Shown here piece by piece: positions 20,326 through 33,481 of a DNA stretch of 35,000 nucleotides. The notes below the pieces were generated by a model. It saw only the letters and a program-made list of their open reading frames with translations. It made no database searches and had not been told where the DNA came from. The translations under genes were made by a program, and so were the position numbers. The stretch covers positions 795,001 to 830,000 of the forward strand of contig JACVTC010000027.1 of NCBI GenBank assembly GCA_016946835.1, read 5' to 3'. This stretch comes from Neocallimastix lanati (nom. inval.) (Eukaryota; Neocallimastigomycota; Neocallimastigomycetes; Neocallimastigales; Neocallimastigaceae). How positions within the stretch are numbered: the stretch's first letter is position 1; each line of letters begins with the position of its first letter.

Positions 20326-23300
20326 ATGGAAAAGATATTTCACCGGGGTTCTCGCTGCTATGGAACATCTATTAACAACACAGGGTTGATTTTTATCCAT
20401 GGTATACACTCATGGACTAATGCTAAAATGAAGGAATTTATTCATTCTAAATGCAAAAAATTCAATATTAATATTTTGTCAGTAAAGAGAATTACTAAAT
20501 TCAATGATAGCTTCTTCAGGATAAAAGTATACACTCCAAATTTCAACCTCAAAAAGTTTAAAAAAGTATTTAAAAAAGCACTATCAGGAGTTAAAATTTC
20601 ATATCGTAGATGTTCCAAATGGAATCATAAGGTTTCTTTTTTGCATTTAAAACAAAATTTAATTTCTAATAACAAATCCAATGATATTAACATAGTAAAC
20701 CTCAGTTCAACAAATTTAGTAAATGTTAATAATGGCAATCATGAACAAATTGCTCTCAATATTCCTAATCTTTATTCTCAAAATCCATTTTCACATTCTA
20801 ACACAGGAAAGTTTTCTTTTTGTCTTAATTTTGTGAAAAGAGATAGTATTGAGTACTTCAACACAATATTTAAACCATTATTTATATGTTTTCAGGAAAC
20901 AGGTAATGGTACAAATGAGGCTAGAAATCCATGTAAAGTAACACTTCCCAACTATAAATATTTCCTTAAAAGAATGGATCCAACTACTCCAGGTTGCAGA
21001 GGTTTATATCTTGGTTATCATGTCTCATGTCAAGCAGTACTTGAAGATAATTCCTATACTTATCTTGTTTCTGTAACAACATATAGTCTCTAGAATCATT
21101 CTAAATGTTCTGTTGGTAATGTCTATATTCCCACTAAGAAACACTCATTACAAGTCCAATATGCATTTTCAGAAGTTTTCACATGGCTTCAGAATCACAC
21201 TAATCATCCATCTATTCTTCTTGGAGACTTTAACATGAGTACCTCTGATTTACAAGATAAATTATCCAATAGTAACCTTGATAACTGGTTTATTCTTCCG
21301 ATTAATGGTTCACCTATTTCATGGACAAGAGGTAGTTTTTCATCAGATATTGATCATGCGTTAGTCAATTCAAGTATGCTGGTTAAAATATCATGTGCTT
21401 ATTTTGTTGATTATCCTTCTGTATCTGATCATAAAACTCTCATGGTTTATTGTAAGAAAATTACCAGAGATGAATCATTTTTGTTACCAAAAAAATTTGT
21501 AAGATGGGATAGGTATAAATGTCTTGAACAAAAGAAAGAAATATATCATCACAATAAATTTGAAATTTTTAGTGAAGAAATAGGAAATGAAGAGCTTTCA
21601 ATAGATTGTGTTATTGAAAAGTTCATTAACACTACTAATTCCATTGCTAAAGATTTATCGATTACATTTTCAACAGAAATCAGGAAAGCGATGTTTAGAA
21701 TGTCACGAAAAATTTATTGTCTTCAAAAGGTAAAGCATATTAAATACAAACAAATTAAGCAATATGTTTCTGCGAATGATTCCAATGAATCTGCTAAAAT
21801 AGTTGACTCATATAACAGACTTTGTGAATCAATTCATAAAAAATGTAATGAATTTAGGAAAAAAGAATATTTATATTGGATTAAAATTGGATGTTCGTTA
21901 GCTCTTAAAAAGGATAGTAGGAAAGCATGGAAATGGGTTAAAAAGAATGCAAAAATAAATAATCAATCTTTCACAGTCTCTCATCCTATTAAAAATTATA
22001 ATAATGAACTTGTTTCTTCTACAGATGAAAAATTAAAAGTTTGGCATTCTCATTATAAATTCTTAAGGTCATAGCCTTTCTAAAGATTACTTGAAAGATT
22101 CTGATGCACTAAGGAATTTGGGAAGTCCAAGACAACAAGAATGGGAAATTAACCAAGGTATTGGCGATGAAGAAATTAGCGAAGCACTATTATCTACGCC
22201 TAACTTTAAAGCTTGTGGTCCTGATGGTATTCCAATGGAATTCTTCAAAGCTTTGATTCCTTGTAAAGATGATTCAGAAGGATCAAATGATAATAATAGT
22301 AATATTTCATCTGGCTTTAAATGTCTCAAAGCCTTAATCAATCGTATTTGGAATGGTGATTTCCCAAAATCATGGAATAACGCATCAATAGTCTCTATTC
22401 ATAAAAAGGGCGATCTATCAGATTGTAACAACTATCGTGGCATCTCTCTTATCAATAATGGATTAAAAATTATTGCAAAAATCATAGCTAATAGAATCTC
22501 TAAATATGGAATTGATGAAGGTTTTATAAGACCTGAACAATTTGGATTTCGTAATCGAGAGGAATGTATAAGTCTTTACACTACATTAAGAATTATATGT
22601 CAGAGAAGGAAATTTGAAAATAAGGATACTTACCTTGCTTTTTTGGACCTTAAAAAAGCATATGACTCAGTGCCCATATATAATGTATTAATGAAGATTC
22701 TTCACTTAGGTATTAGAGGTAAGTGTTATAATTTTATTGAAAATTTATACTTATCTTCCAAGGCTTGTGTAAGAGTTGATGGACAATTATCGGAATCGTT
22801 TAATATTAAGAAAGGATTTCGTCAAGGTTGTCCCCTCTCACCAATTTTGTTTAACTTGTTCATTAATGATATTTTTAATAATTGTAATAAATATGGCATC
22901 TCTATTGGTGAAAAACGTTGTTGTGGAGGTCTTTTTGCAGATGACATTGTATTATGTGCTCCAACAAGATCGCAACTAAAGAAATTGTTAAAGTTTGCCA
23001 GTAAATGGGCTAGAAATAATGAAATGCGATTTGGTATCAATAAATGTGCCAGTTTAGTAGTACGAGGGGAAGTTTCAAAATTTCTTTATAATAGTAATCC
23101 TACCTTCTATCTTTCAACTCAAGAGTTATCTAAAACGAATTGCTATACTTACCTAGGTGTACCATTTTCAAATGATTTAGAATTGAAACCGATCATACAA
23201 CGAATGAATAATAAAGTTAGAAATGCACTTTATTCCATAAAAGGATTTCTTAAGAACCCTCATATTCCTATCCCTTATAAAAGAATGTTATTTTCAGCTA

Positions 23301-24627
23301 TAGTAATTGGACAAGTTTCATATTATCCACCTCTACTTGGATCTAACAAAGATAGAACGAGAAGTACATAGACATTAGTTAATTCAGGATTATACTGGAT
23401 TGAAGGATTTTCTAAAGGAATAGCTTTGCTTCCCTTTATTGTGTTTCTAAAGAACTTAACGTTCCTCCTCTTTCGGCGAAACGCGCAATTGCTCAGGTAA
23501 GGTGTTTTAAAAAATGGAAAAACTCGAAATGTATTATCTCTGATTTACTTAGAGATATTTTTCGTTGTAGACGTCATACATGGGATAAAGAAAGTAAAAT
23601 TTTAGCTGACAAATTAAGTAAATTTCCTTAGAAAAAAGGTATTTTAAACTTTTACTGGGATAGAGATATGGCAGGAAAATCAATCAAAGCTAAGGCTTAT
23701 AAAAATAATAAGTTTGAGGAAACTAGAGAGTATCTTAAGCTAAATTATAAATATCCTGAATTTAGCATTGGCTTCCGATGGGTACTTCGCGCCAGATGTG
23801 GATATAAATTCGATGCTCGTGTTGCCAAAGCCGCCAAAATGATTGAATAAAACTGTCCTGAAAGGTGTTCTTGTTGTTATAGAAAAAATAATAATCCTCG
23901 ATTGGAACATTGGTTTTCTAAATGCTATCTTTTCCGTGAATTTCGAATGAAATATTTTAAGGATTTTGAAATTCTTTATGAAATATTTTATATTATTTCT
24001 AAATATTGTCCAATATCTAATAGTAATATAGACACTGTTATCATAGATATGAATAATATAGAACAAAATTCTGATTCTGATAGTAGTAACGAAGTGTATA
24101 ATACTAATAATATTAACAATAGAAATAATATTGTTAATTATAGTAGGAATAGTGATAGTGAAAATAGAAATACTAATATTAGTGATAGTGAAAATTATAA
24201 TATCGTTACTTCTAATTTAGTGAATAGTTCAATTGGTGAAAATCGTGGCAATTTAAGTAATTTTCTGAATAATGAGTGTGTAAATATATATGTGACGCGG
24301 TACCGATTGTATAACTTTCTTCTTTGTGGAAGGGATGCAGATATAATAGATTTAAATTACAAAAAAGAATGGAATATTTTGTTTAAGAACCAAATTATTT
24401 CTGGTGATTATTCAAAAACGCCGTTCTTGGTGCGATCTGCGGCTCTCTTTACAGAAATTATGCCTCGGGCTAGTACTCGGCAAGGGTTACTATTTCGAAA
24501 GTATAAGCGCAAACTAACCAGGAGCGTCAACGCTGAAAATGCAGTAAGACAGGCAAGTAGGGCCAATGCCTCTGAAGGAGAAGACCATAATTTCTTTCAG
24601 ATAGTCAATTCAAACCCTAATCCATAA
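20326..24627 (+). pseudogene. Family C LINE ORF (endonuclease-reverse transcriptase), multiply broken
   Basis: The order of parts matches A1: an N-terminal RRM-like region (about 20326-20640), APE endonuclease (FQETGN, GDFN, SDHKTL), reverse transcriptase (FLDLKKAYDSV, RQGCPLSP, FADDIVL) and a zinc-binding end (CPERCSCC...H...C). Breaks seen are TAG at 21091 (Trp expected), a frameshift near 22070-22090, TAG at 23369 (Gln expected), a frameshift near 23400-23440, TAG at 23629 and TAA at 23848 (Gln in C1). In addition, the endonuclease lacks about 7 codons near 20825-20835, including the SWNINGW block with its metal-binding Asn. The Asn/Ser-rich stretch after the zinc block is shared with C1. 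Confidence 0.87.
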
Positions 24628-24864
24628 GGAGATGAGGTTCGTTGCCTATGAACTTTTTCTGAATTTATTTATACACTTGTTTTTTGATTATTACTTTTTA
24701 TTTCACGTTACTATTTCATTTATTATTATGTTCATATTGGACAAATAATATTTATTTATTTTATTATTTCTGTGTTTTTTTTTTATTTTTATTAAAATTA
24801 AAAGTATTCATGTATTTTATATAAGAATAAATAAATAAAGATTAAAATTCGCAATAATTGCGGC

Positions 24865-24901
<37 letters not shown>

Positions 24902-24904
<3 letters not shown>

Positions 24905-25006
24905 TGGTCCTAATGGTATTCTAATAAAATTCTTCAGAGCTTTGATTCCTGATAAAGGTGATTCAGAAGAATCTAGTGAAAATAATAATAATATAAATAT
25001 ACTATT
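24902..25006 (+). mobile_element. Family C LINE fragment, reverse transcriptase start
   Basis: Right after the poly-A the sequence matches 22212-22308 of the preceding element: TGTGGTCCTAATGGTATTC, then the ALIP..GDSEE stretch. It is short and begins and ends inside the reverse transcriptase region. It is either the downstream flank of a C copy into which the full element inserted, or an independent scrap. Confidence 0.7.
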
Positions 25007-25119
25007 ATTAACTAAATTAGAGTAAATCAAAAGTTCATTTAATTTTTTTTTTTTTTTTAGCTGTAAATATCCAATTTTTTTTAATTTGCATAGTAATAAA
25101 ATAAGGGAATTAAATTACA

Positions 25120-25150
<31 letters not shown>

Positions 25151-25222
25151 TTTGTTTATATATCCTTCTTAATGCAACTATAAAATAGAGTTACATTTTA
25201 ATACTACTAAAATAACAAAGAC

Positions 25223-25281
<59 letters not shown>

Positions 25282-25681
25282 TTATAATTATTTTAAGAAA
25301 TAATTTTTTTAATTTCTAATTCATTTATGATAATAATAATAATAATTAAATATTATACATTTTAATAATTTGAAATAATTATTTTAAAATAAAAAATAAA
25401 AATAAAAATAAATTAAACTAAATAAATCATAATTTATCATGCATATTTACATTTGATATAATTTTATTTTAAAACAAAACAAAAAAAAAAAAAAAAAAAA
25501 AAAAAAAAGGAAAAAAAGAAAAAAGAAAAAATTTATATATAAGATCATTGGTCTTTTGGATATTGAATTTAAATTATTTTAATTTCATTTTTCCAATAAT
25601 AAATTATACATATTCTAATAAATATATTATTCTTGTTGATTAAATATAGAAAATATATATAGAATTGATATTTAATTCTAA

Positions 25682-25728
<47 letters not shown>

Positions 25729-26689
25729 AGAAAAAATAACCAAAATTTATAGTGTATATAATCATTTTTTACTGTCATCAATTAAAAATCAATATATCAA
25801 TAAATATCAATATCTATCATATTTATTCATTCTTTATTTCAATTACAAAAAAAAAAAAAAACTGAACAGTCCATTTGTATTTTTAATAAGATACTTTATA
25901 ATAAAGGTTACATATTTCAAATAACTTTATTAAATATATACTAATTAATTAAACTTTTTCTACATTATAACAGTATAAATTTTTTAAAATTCAACTAAAA
26001 TATTATTTGATATTTAAGGAAAATAACAAAAAAAAAAAAAAAAAAAAAAAAAACTATTAAAAAAAAAAATATATATATATATACAGATAGAAAGAGAGAA
26101 AGAATATGAAGGAAGACCTAAAACAAAAACTTTTTTAAATTTGGAAACCATAAATGAAAGTATCCTATAAAATAATAATAATACAATAATAACAATATAA
26201 TATAATAAAAATCTTAATAAATATTTAAAGTTCAAAATATAGATAGTTCTATCAATAAAATGCAAAAATTACGGTAAATAAATATCAGCAAGTATAAGTG
26301 AAAATCCTGCATTTGGTAAATATTTATTAAATAGAGAAAGAATTAATATTTAAAGCAAAAAAATTTTTTATTCAATTATAATCAAAAAATATAAAAGATA
26401 ATATAGAAAAATAATTAATTATAATTTTTGATTTTACTAATAACATGTTTTTATTATCAATAAGGTTTCTATCAGAATATGTAAAATTTATATGAAATAA
26501 TCTTCAAATACAATGAAATAAATTATTTATAAATTAATATATAATGTATAGGTCACATTTTAAAGACATAAGAATATTTAATTTGTACTAAAAATTAAAT
26601 AATTAGTGACTCATCATTACCTAAAAATATATTAATAAAATTGATAATATCACAAAAAAAAAAAAAAAAAAAAATCAGTTAATTTAGGT
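25007..26689. other. AT-rich spacer with simple repeats
   Basis: There is no gene. It holds AT dinucleotide runs (about 25129-25151 and 25685-25722), a long poly-A (about 25228-25279) and further poly-A runs (about 25482-25508, 25846-25860 and 26029-26052). Open frames here are translations of low-complexity DNA. Confidence 0.7.
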
Positions 26690-27236
26690 TTTTGACTTAT
26701 AAATAAATTAGTCAGTTTATCTTTATTATTCGCTATAAATTCAGCTTAAGTTATATGTGCTATTCGAAAAGAATTACATCCTATGATGTTTCAGATGATA
26801 ATGACACTAAAAAGAACCCATTCTATGAAGATTACAGTAATAGAATTCCAGAAGATGTTAATGAAATGGATTATTATCTTGCTCTTAGTTCTAATGGTCT
26901 TATTAAGAGTAATACCAGATATTTCTGTAGTACGATAATTAGATTAAAGAACTCTGACAATAGAAAAAATCTTGCTTACTATAGTTGTTGATATGTGTGG
27001 TTCATGGTATTATAATAATTGTTACTTTGGAAATAGAACTCGTATCGCTGTTGGTAAATAGGATATTGTTGTTAAATACAACAACAATAAATCTTGTACT
27101 CGTGAAAATAAAATTATTATTAACGATACTAATGTTTACTAAATTACTTTTGATGAAACTAATACTGATTGGAAAAAATTAACTTTAAAGAGTGTTCCAT
27201 TTAAGACAGGAGAAAATATTGTTCAAGGTATAGAGG
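26690..27236 (+). pseudogene. Decayed, internally deleted expansin-like paralogue
   Basis: This is a broken relative of the gene at 3123-4169. 26702-26748 still encodes a signal-peptide-like LVSLSLLFAINSA, but with no start codon in place and a frameshift before MCYSKRITSYD (26755). The first half of the DPBB domain is readable (NPFYEDYSNRIPEDV, DYYLALSSNGL). A frameshift near 26973 leads to IVVDMCGS. The sequence then jumps to the C-terminal domain (GNRTRIAVGK, DIVVKYNN, DWKKLTLKSVPFKTGENIV). The rest of the DPBB, the whole Thr/Lys linker and the start of the C-terminal domain are missing (parent positions about 3450-3898). Stops occur at 27059 and 27139. No working protein is expected. Confidence 0.85.
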
Positions 27237-27376
27237 TAAATAAAAAATATATTAAATGCAAGATTTTTTATCGTTTTTCTTTAGTTTATAACATATTATT
27301 ATATATTATATGACATCATTATGTATTACTTTTTATCTTTTATAGTTTATAAATCGACATTAGAGTTTAATTTATA

Positions 27377-27460
27377 TATTTTAAAACTCTTATTCTAGTT
27401 TCTTTTTGTTCTCAGTTTATTTTCTTTATTATGTTTCTATTATTTGAATCCAATAAAATA
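27377..27460 (+). mobile_element. Old LINE family A scrap
   Basis: The sequence resembles 14277-14353 of A1, which encodes FKTHILVSFVLSSVLYYAPLLGSNK: TTTTAAAACTC, CTAGTTTCTTTT, TCTTTATTATG and TTGAATCCAATAAAA occur in the same order and spacing. It has many point changes and small indels, so it is much older than A1 or A2. It lies about 140 bp downstream of the expansin-like pseudogene. Confidence 0.65.
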
Positions 27461-28859
27461 AAATAAAATAAAATAAAAAAAAAAAAAAACATTTAAAAAT
27501 ATCCTCTATGCACAAAAACTTAAAAATACTCAACAATATTAAATCGTAATTTTTTTTTTTTTTTTTTTTTTTTGGAGTTTTAATTTTTTTAAAAAAAGTT
27601 ATGACTAGTAATATTTCACAATTCTTATCTTTGATATTTTTATTATATTATTATCATCTTTATATTCAGATAATATATATATATATATATATATATAAAT
27701 TTCAATTTCCTTTTTGTTCTATACTTTTCATTTAAAAATTATTTATGCTTTCTTATTATATTTTTAGACATTTTTTTTTAATATTCAATTTCATGAAGTC
27801 AAAGAATGTACTCCTCAATCTCTCATTTGATATTTAATCTATTTTTATTCATAGCGTACTAAAATATTTGTGATATATATACGGTACTTTATACTAAAAT
27901 ACAATAAAATCAACAAACATTGAATCTTTTTAATAATAATTCCTTTAAGAAAAAATTTAGTGGTTGACCTTAGATATTATTTTAATTTTTTTATTTCATA
28001 AAGTATCCTTAGTAGATATAATTTTAATTATTATATTTATTATTATTTTAATAAAATACGAATGATAATATTTCTTGAAATAACTTATTAATAGTATTTT
28101 TTTTTTTTTTAATTAATATTTAAAATATTGAAGTTTAAATTTTTAATAAATATTTATTTTAAAATTTAATTAATTTAAAATTCTAAGAAATTGCATAAAT
28201 AATAATAATAATTAAATATGAATTATGAAATATTAAATAATAAATAATAAGTAAAAAGTAATAAATAATAAATAATAAATAAATAATAAATTTTATATTT
28301 TAAATTTTAAATTTTAAATAAATTTTATTAAAATTACTCTTATTAGTTCTATATTAAGTATGATTAGTAATAGACAAAAGAAAATAAAAAACTAATTTTT
28401 ATAAATTGGCTTTTTTATTATTTATTGGTAAAAAATAAATAAATATGAATAATAAATTATAAAAATAGCTCTTCTTCTTGATATAAAACAAATATGTGCA
28501 GTAACATATTTGTATATTTAATATTAATTTTTAAATATTAAATTTATTTTATTTCAATATGTATTATTATAATTATAATAATTGTAATACTTTAATTCAT
28601 ATAAAATTAATATAGTTCTATAGATTAGAATATATAATTAATATATTACCTATTTCTTATAAATAGATTAAATTATTTATATTAGAACTCTTGTAAAATT
28701 TTAGGAATTGGAATTATTATTTTAATTGTACTAATATTATAATTTTATTAATAAATTTTGCTAAATAACCATTATTTTAAAAAAACCACTGCTTATAAAT
28801 TATCGCACATAAAAGTCCCGCATGTCATTCTTAATGTCATGGGCTAGCATAAATAAATT

Positions 28860-28975
28860 TTATTTATCTATTTATTTGTCTATTTATTTATTTTTTTTTA
28901 TATTTATTTTTTATATTTATTTTTTTATATTTATTTATTTATATTTATTTATTTATATTTATTAATTAATTGAAA
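28860..28975. repeat. TATTTATT-type microsatellite
   Basis: Imperfect tandem TATTTATT and TTTATATTTAT units. No coding potential. Confidence 0.7.
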
Positions 28976-29334
28976 ATTCAGTCAATTCTATAAAAAATTT
29001 TAATAATTTAATTCCAGAAAATATATGAATTTATTATAATTAATTGTAATATATAGTATATTAAATACAAATAGTATTTTTAAAAATTAAATGTATATTA
29101 TGATAATACAAATTCAATATACTATAATAATATATACTTATATTGGACAACAAATTTTAAATTTAAACTATTTTTTTTAAAAAATACAATCAATCTAAAT
29201 AAGAGGATAAATTATTAATTAATAAGAAATTAATAATTTAAAGAATTAATTCTTTTTTTAATGATATAAATTTTAAACATTTATCATAATTAATATTTTA
29301 ATTATTAAATAATGTAATTTCAATGTAATATTAA

Positions 29335-29812
29335 TTATTTATTATTTATTTATTGTTTATTTATTATTTATTTATTATTTATTATTTATTATTTATTATT
29401 TATTATTTATTTATTATTTATTATTTATTATTTATTATTTATTATTTATTATTTATTATTTATTTTTATTATTTATTATTTATTTATTATTTATTTATTA
29501 TTTATTATTTATTATTTATTTATTATTTATTTATTATTTATTTATTATTTATTATTTATTATTTATTATTTATTATTTATTATTTATTATTTATTATTTA
29601 TTATTTATTATCTATTATTATTATTTATTATTTATTATCTATTATTATTATTTATTATTTATTATTTATTATTTATTATTTATTATTTATTATTTATTAT
29701 TTATTATTTATTATTTATTAATAAATACTCTTTTTATTTATTTATTATTTATTATTTATTATTTATTATTTATTATTTATTATTTATTATTTATGTATTA
29801 TTTATTTATTAC
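29335..29812. repeat. Large TTATTTATTATTT microsatellite block
   Basis: Almost 480 bp of TTATTTA and TTATT units with a few CTATTATTATT variants and one interruption at about 29719-29737. The long open frame through it (Tyr/Leu/Ile only) follows from the repeat and is not a gene. Confidence 0.9.
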
Positions 29813-31832
29813 TAACTATTCCTAATTTTTATTTCTAAATTATGTTAACAAATCAGCATTTACTTAGTAATAATTTAATATTAAATTAATATTTGTTTCT
29901 AAGCTCCACTATATGAATAGTTATATTAATATGTAATGTATAATGTAGTGTAAATGTATTACTTAGCATTCTAATTATTATTTATAAATCAATAGGATTA
30001 AAAATTTTTATTTGTATATATTATTTATTAACGAATATTTATAATTATATATATTTATTTATTACTTTCATTATTATTTTATTTACATTCTTTTTATATA
30101 TTAATCAAAAAATATATAATAATCTAAAATTGATAAATAATTTAAAATGAAGTTTAGTCATTATGGGTTAGGTAAAAAATCATTCCATTTTTTGAATTAA
30201 ATAATAAATATAATACTTAATATTGTGAATATGTTAATAAATGTATACCAAAGAATTTTATTATGTAATTAAAAATTCCTTTTTTTTATAATTCTTTTCT
30301 TCTTTTAAGTATTTATAATTTTTATATATTACAGTATATTTTAATATATAAATAAAAATGTAACTTATCCTATTATTTGGAATATATAAATTTTTATACT
30401 TTTAATAATTCTGTAATATATTAAATACATTTATTATAATTAATTTTTATAAATAGAAAATATAATTTAATATTCCGTATAATTAAATAAAAATATGGAA
30501 AAAAAAAATAAAGATAAATTGATTATTATTACACCATTAATAATAAAATTATAAATATATTTTATATATATATTTTTTATTATTAAATTAATAAATATTA
30601 ATAACAAAATAAAAAATTTAAAAATAAATAGATAAATATTTAAAAATAAATAAATTATAATGGGTTAATCATTAGTAATATATATCAAAATAGAGAACAA
30701 TAAAGTAAATGAATACATGAATAATAAATAATTTTTTTTTTTTTAGAAATTTTAAGAATTTCAAAAGTATAATTATGTATATATAATTTTTTATCTTTTT
30801 TTTATTTTTTTTTTATTTTTTCCATTAAAATAATTTTTTTTAATATTTTAATTTTTTTTTTTTACAGAATAATTTATATTAAAAAAAAAAAAAAAAAATC
30901 ATAATAAAAATAGATAATAAAAAAAAAAATTTATTTTTTGTTTTAAAAGAAAGAGTTATTATATATTTTTTTTATAATTAATCATTTAATATTTTTTAAA
31001 TTAAATTAAATTTTAAAATTTTTATATATTTAATTATATAAATATAAATATTTTGTAAATATACTATTATTTTTATGAAGTAATCTATTATATTTTAATG
31101 TAAGAAATAAATATATTAATATTCTATATTTAAAATTTTGATAAATATTAAAATTATAAATGGTGTAATGAATAAAAATAATAAAAATAATATTAGAATG
31201 AAAATAAAAAAAAATAAAGATTTATTTTTATTCTTGATATTATTAACTGTGTGAAATATTATGTTTAAATAATTATATTTTAATAAAAAATAATAATTTA
31301 TTTATTATAATTACTAAAAAAAAATAACAAATATAAAAAAAAAAAAAAATTACAAAAAGATGATAGTTAATATATTGAAAAATAATATTATAAAGGATTA
31401 TATTCAATATAATATTTAATTTATTATAAATCTGTAACAATATATTAATTGATCTTTTTCTAAAATGATAATAATAAAAAAAGAAAAAAAAAAAAAAAAA
31501 AAAAAATTACCTTAATAGATCTATAAAATATAGATTTAATAATCTTAAAATTTTAAAGTATTAACCTTTATATTATTATTATTATTTAATATTTATTATA
31601 TATATATATTTATTATTATTTAAAATCTATAAAACATAAGGATTTATAGAATTATTTAATCATATATACCTTTATAGAAATTTTTAATTTTTACAAAAAA
31701 TTCCAATATATTTTATAAATTCAAATCTTTTAATACAAGTAAAAATAATATTATCTATTAAAAAAAATAATAAATAAATATATTCCTTTTTGTTTTTTTG
31801 TTTTTTTTTTTTTGTTGACATCACTGAACACA

Positions 31833-33436
31833 ATGCAGAATCCAATAAATATGAAAACGGAGCAATTGTGGATGAAATTTGGTATGGTGTTGAGAACTAA
31901 TTATTACTTCAATTTTAAATTAATCTGTTTTAAAATAATTATAATTTCAAAATAAAATTTGAATTAAATAATAATATATATACAATAATGATTTGTTTGA
32001 AAATAAAAAATCAATATCTTTTTAAAATATTTTTAATATAATAGGCGAAGTAGCTGAACTTTTAGAAGAACCTGATCAAGCTATTAAATCATATGAATTT
32101 GCTTTAAGACATAATCCTCACTCTATAGAAATTAAAAAACGTCTAGGAAATCTTTATTTATCAAAAACTAAAGCTGATGAGGTTTATATTATAAATATTT
32201 TATATATATTGTGAAATAAAAATTAAATAAAATATCTAAATTAATAAAATATATGTTGCTTTATTATAATTTATTTATTTTATATTAAATAGGCAATTAA
32301 TTATTATACTCAAATATTAAAGCACGAAAAAAATTCCAGTAATAATGGAGAAATATGGGGAATGCTTGGACATTGTTATTTAATAAAAGATGATTTGAAA
32401 CAAGCTTATGATTCTTATCAGAATGCTTTATATTCTTTAAAAAATACAAATGTGAGAATATCAAATTAAATTAAATTATAATAATAATTGATGATAATGA
32501 TGATAATGATAATTAATAATAAAAATTTAAAATTATAAATTAAAATTTTTTACAATAATAAAAACAAGGATCCGCATTTATGGTATGGTATCGGTAAAAT
32601 GTATGACCGTTATGGTTCTTATGATCATGCCAAAAATGCCTTTTTATCAGTATTAGACTATGATCCATCTTTTGATAAAGCGAATGAAATTTATTTCCGT
32701 TTAGGTATTATATATAAGGAACAAGGAAATTTTGATAAAAGTTTAGAGGTATTTAAGGATATTATTATATACATTATCATTTTATTCTGTTTATTCTATT
32801 AAAAAGGCATAAGTTTAACTAATATATTATATTATATTATATTAATATATAATTTTAGTGTTTTAAATATATTTTAACGAATCCACCATCACCATTAACA
32901 GAAATTGATATTTGGTTTCAAATTGGTAGAGTATACGAACTACAAAAGAAATTTTCTTTAGCAAAAGAAGCCTTTGAAATAGTAAAAGCAGTTAATCCAG
33001 AGCATGCAAAAGTATTACAACATCTTGGATGGCTTTATCATCAACCGAATACTGAGTTTACTAATCAAGATGAGGCCATCAAATATTTAAATGCTTCAAT
33101 TCGTTCAAATAGAAATGATGCTCAGACATATTATCAATTAGGAAGATGTTATATGGCACAAAATAAGCATACTGAGGCTTATAAGGCTTATCAACAAGCT
33201 GTGTAAGTATTAATTTATGACTGATCAATATAAAATAAAAAATAAGATAATAAAAATAAGAAACTCTGGAAATTTATTCAAAATTTTAAATATTTTTTTA
33301 AATACTTCATATAATTGACAATTAGATATCTTGATGGAAAAGATCCAAGATTTTGGTGTTCTATTGGTGTTTTATACTTCCAAATTAATCAGGTAAGGAT
33401 TAATATAATTTTTATTATATTATTTTATTTTATTCT

Positions 33437-33481
<45 letters not shown>

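Larger units (their letters stand above)
19499..24901 (+). mobile_element. LINE family C, nearly full-length copy
   Basis: The element has a 5' UTR (about 19499-20325), a degraded ORF (20326-24627), and a 3' UTR with CATGTATTTTAT (from 24809) and AATAAAG, ending GCGGCT before poly-A (24868-24901). It starts with CCCCAATGATGT twice in tandem (near 19503-19514 and 19516-19527). It belongs to the same family as the LINE tail fused to the PLC-like gene at 9261. No target-site duplication was found. It carries more inactivating changes than A1, so it is older or more heavily mutated. Confidence 0.87.
27461..31832. other. AT-rich spacer upstream of the Cyc8-like gene
   Basis: No gene was recognised on either strand. 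It contains poly-A and poly-T runs, an AT run near 27678-27697, AATAAATAATA-type tracts near 28240-28320 and the two microsatellite blocks listed separately. A short island of more balanced composition at about 28803-28850 has no match I recognise. The promoter of the Cyc8-like gene should lie near the right end. Confidence 0.65.

Noticed and set aside
29353-29721. 122-codon open frame rich in Tyr, Leu and Ile
   Set aside because: It is a translation of the TTATTTA microsatellite and has no protein-like composition.
32599-32802. Separate 67-codon ORF and the 327-codon ORF at 33907-34890
   Set aside because: Both are single exons of the Cyc8-like gene running into introns; exon joining with consistent phases explains them.
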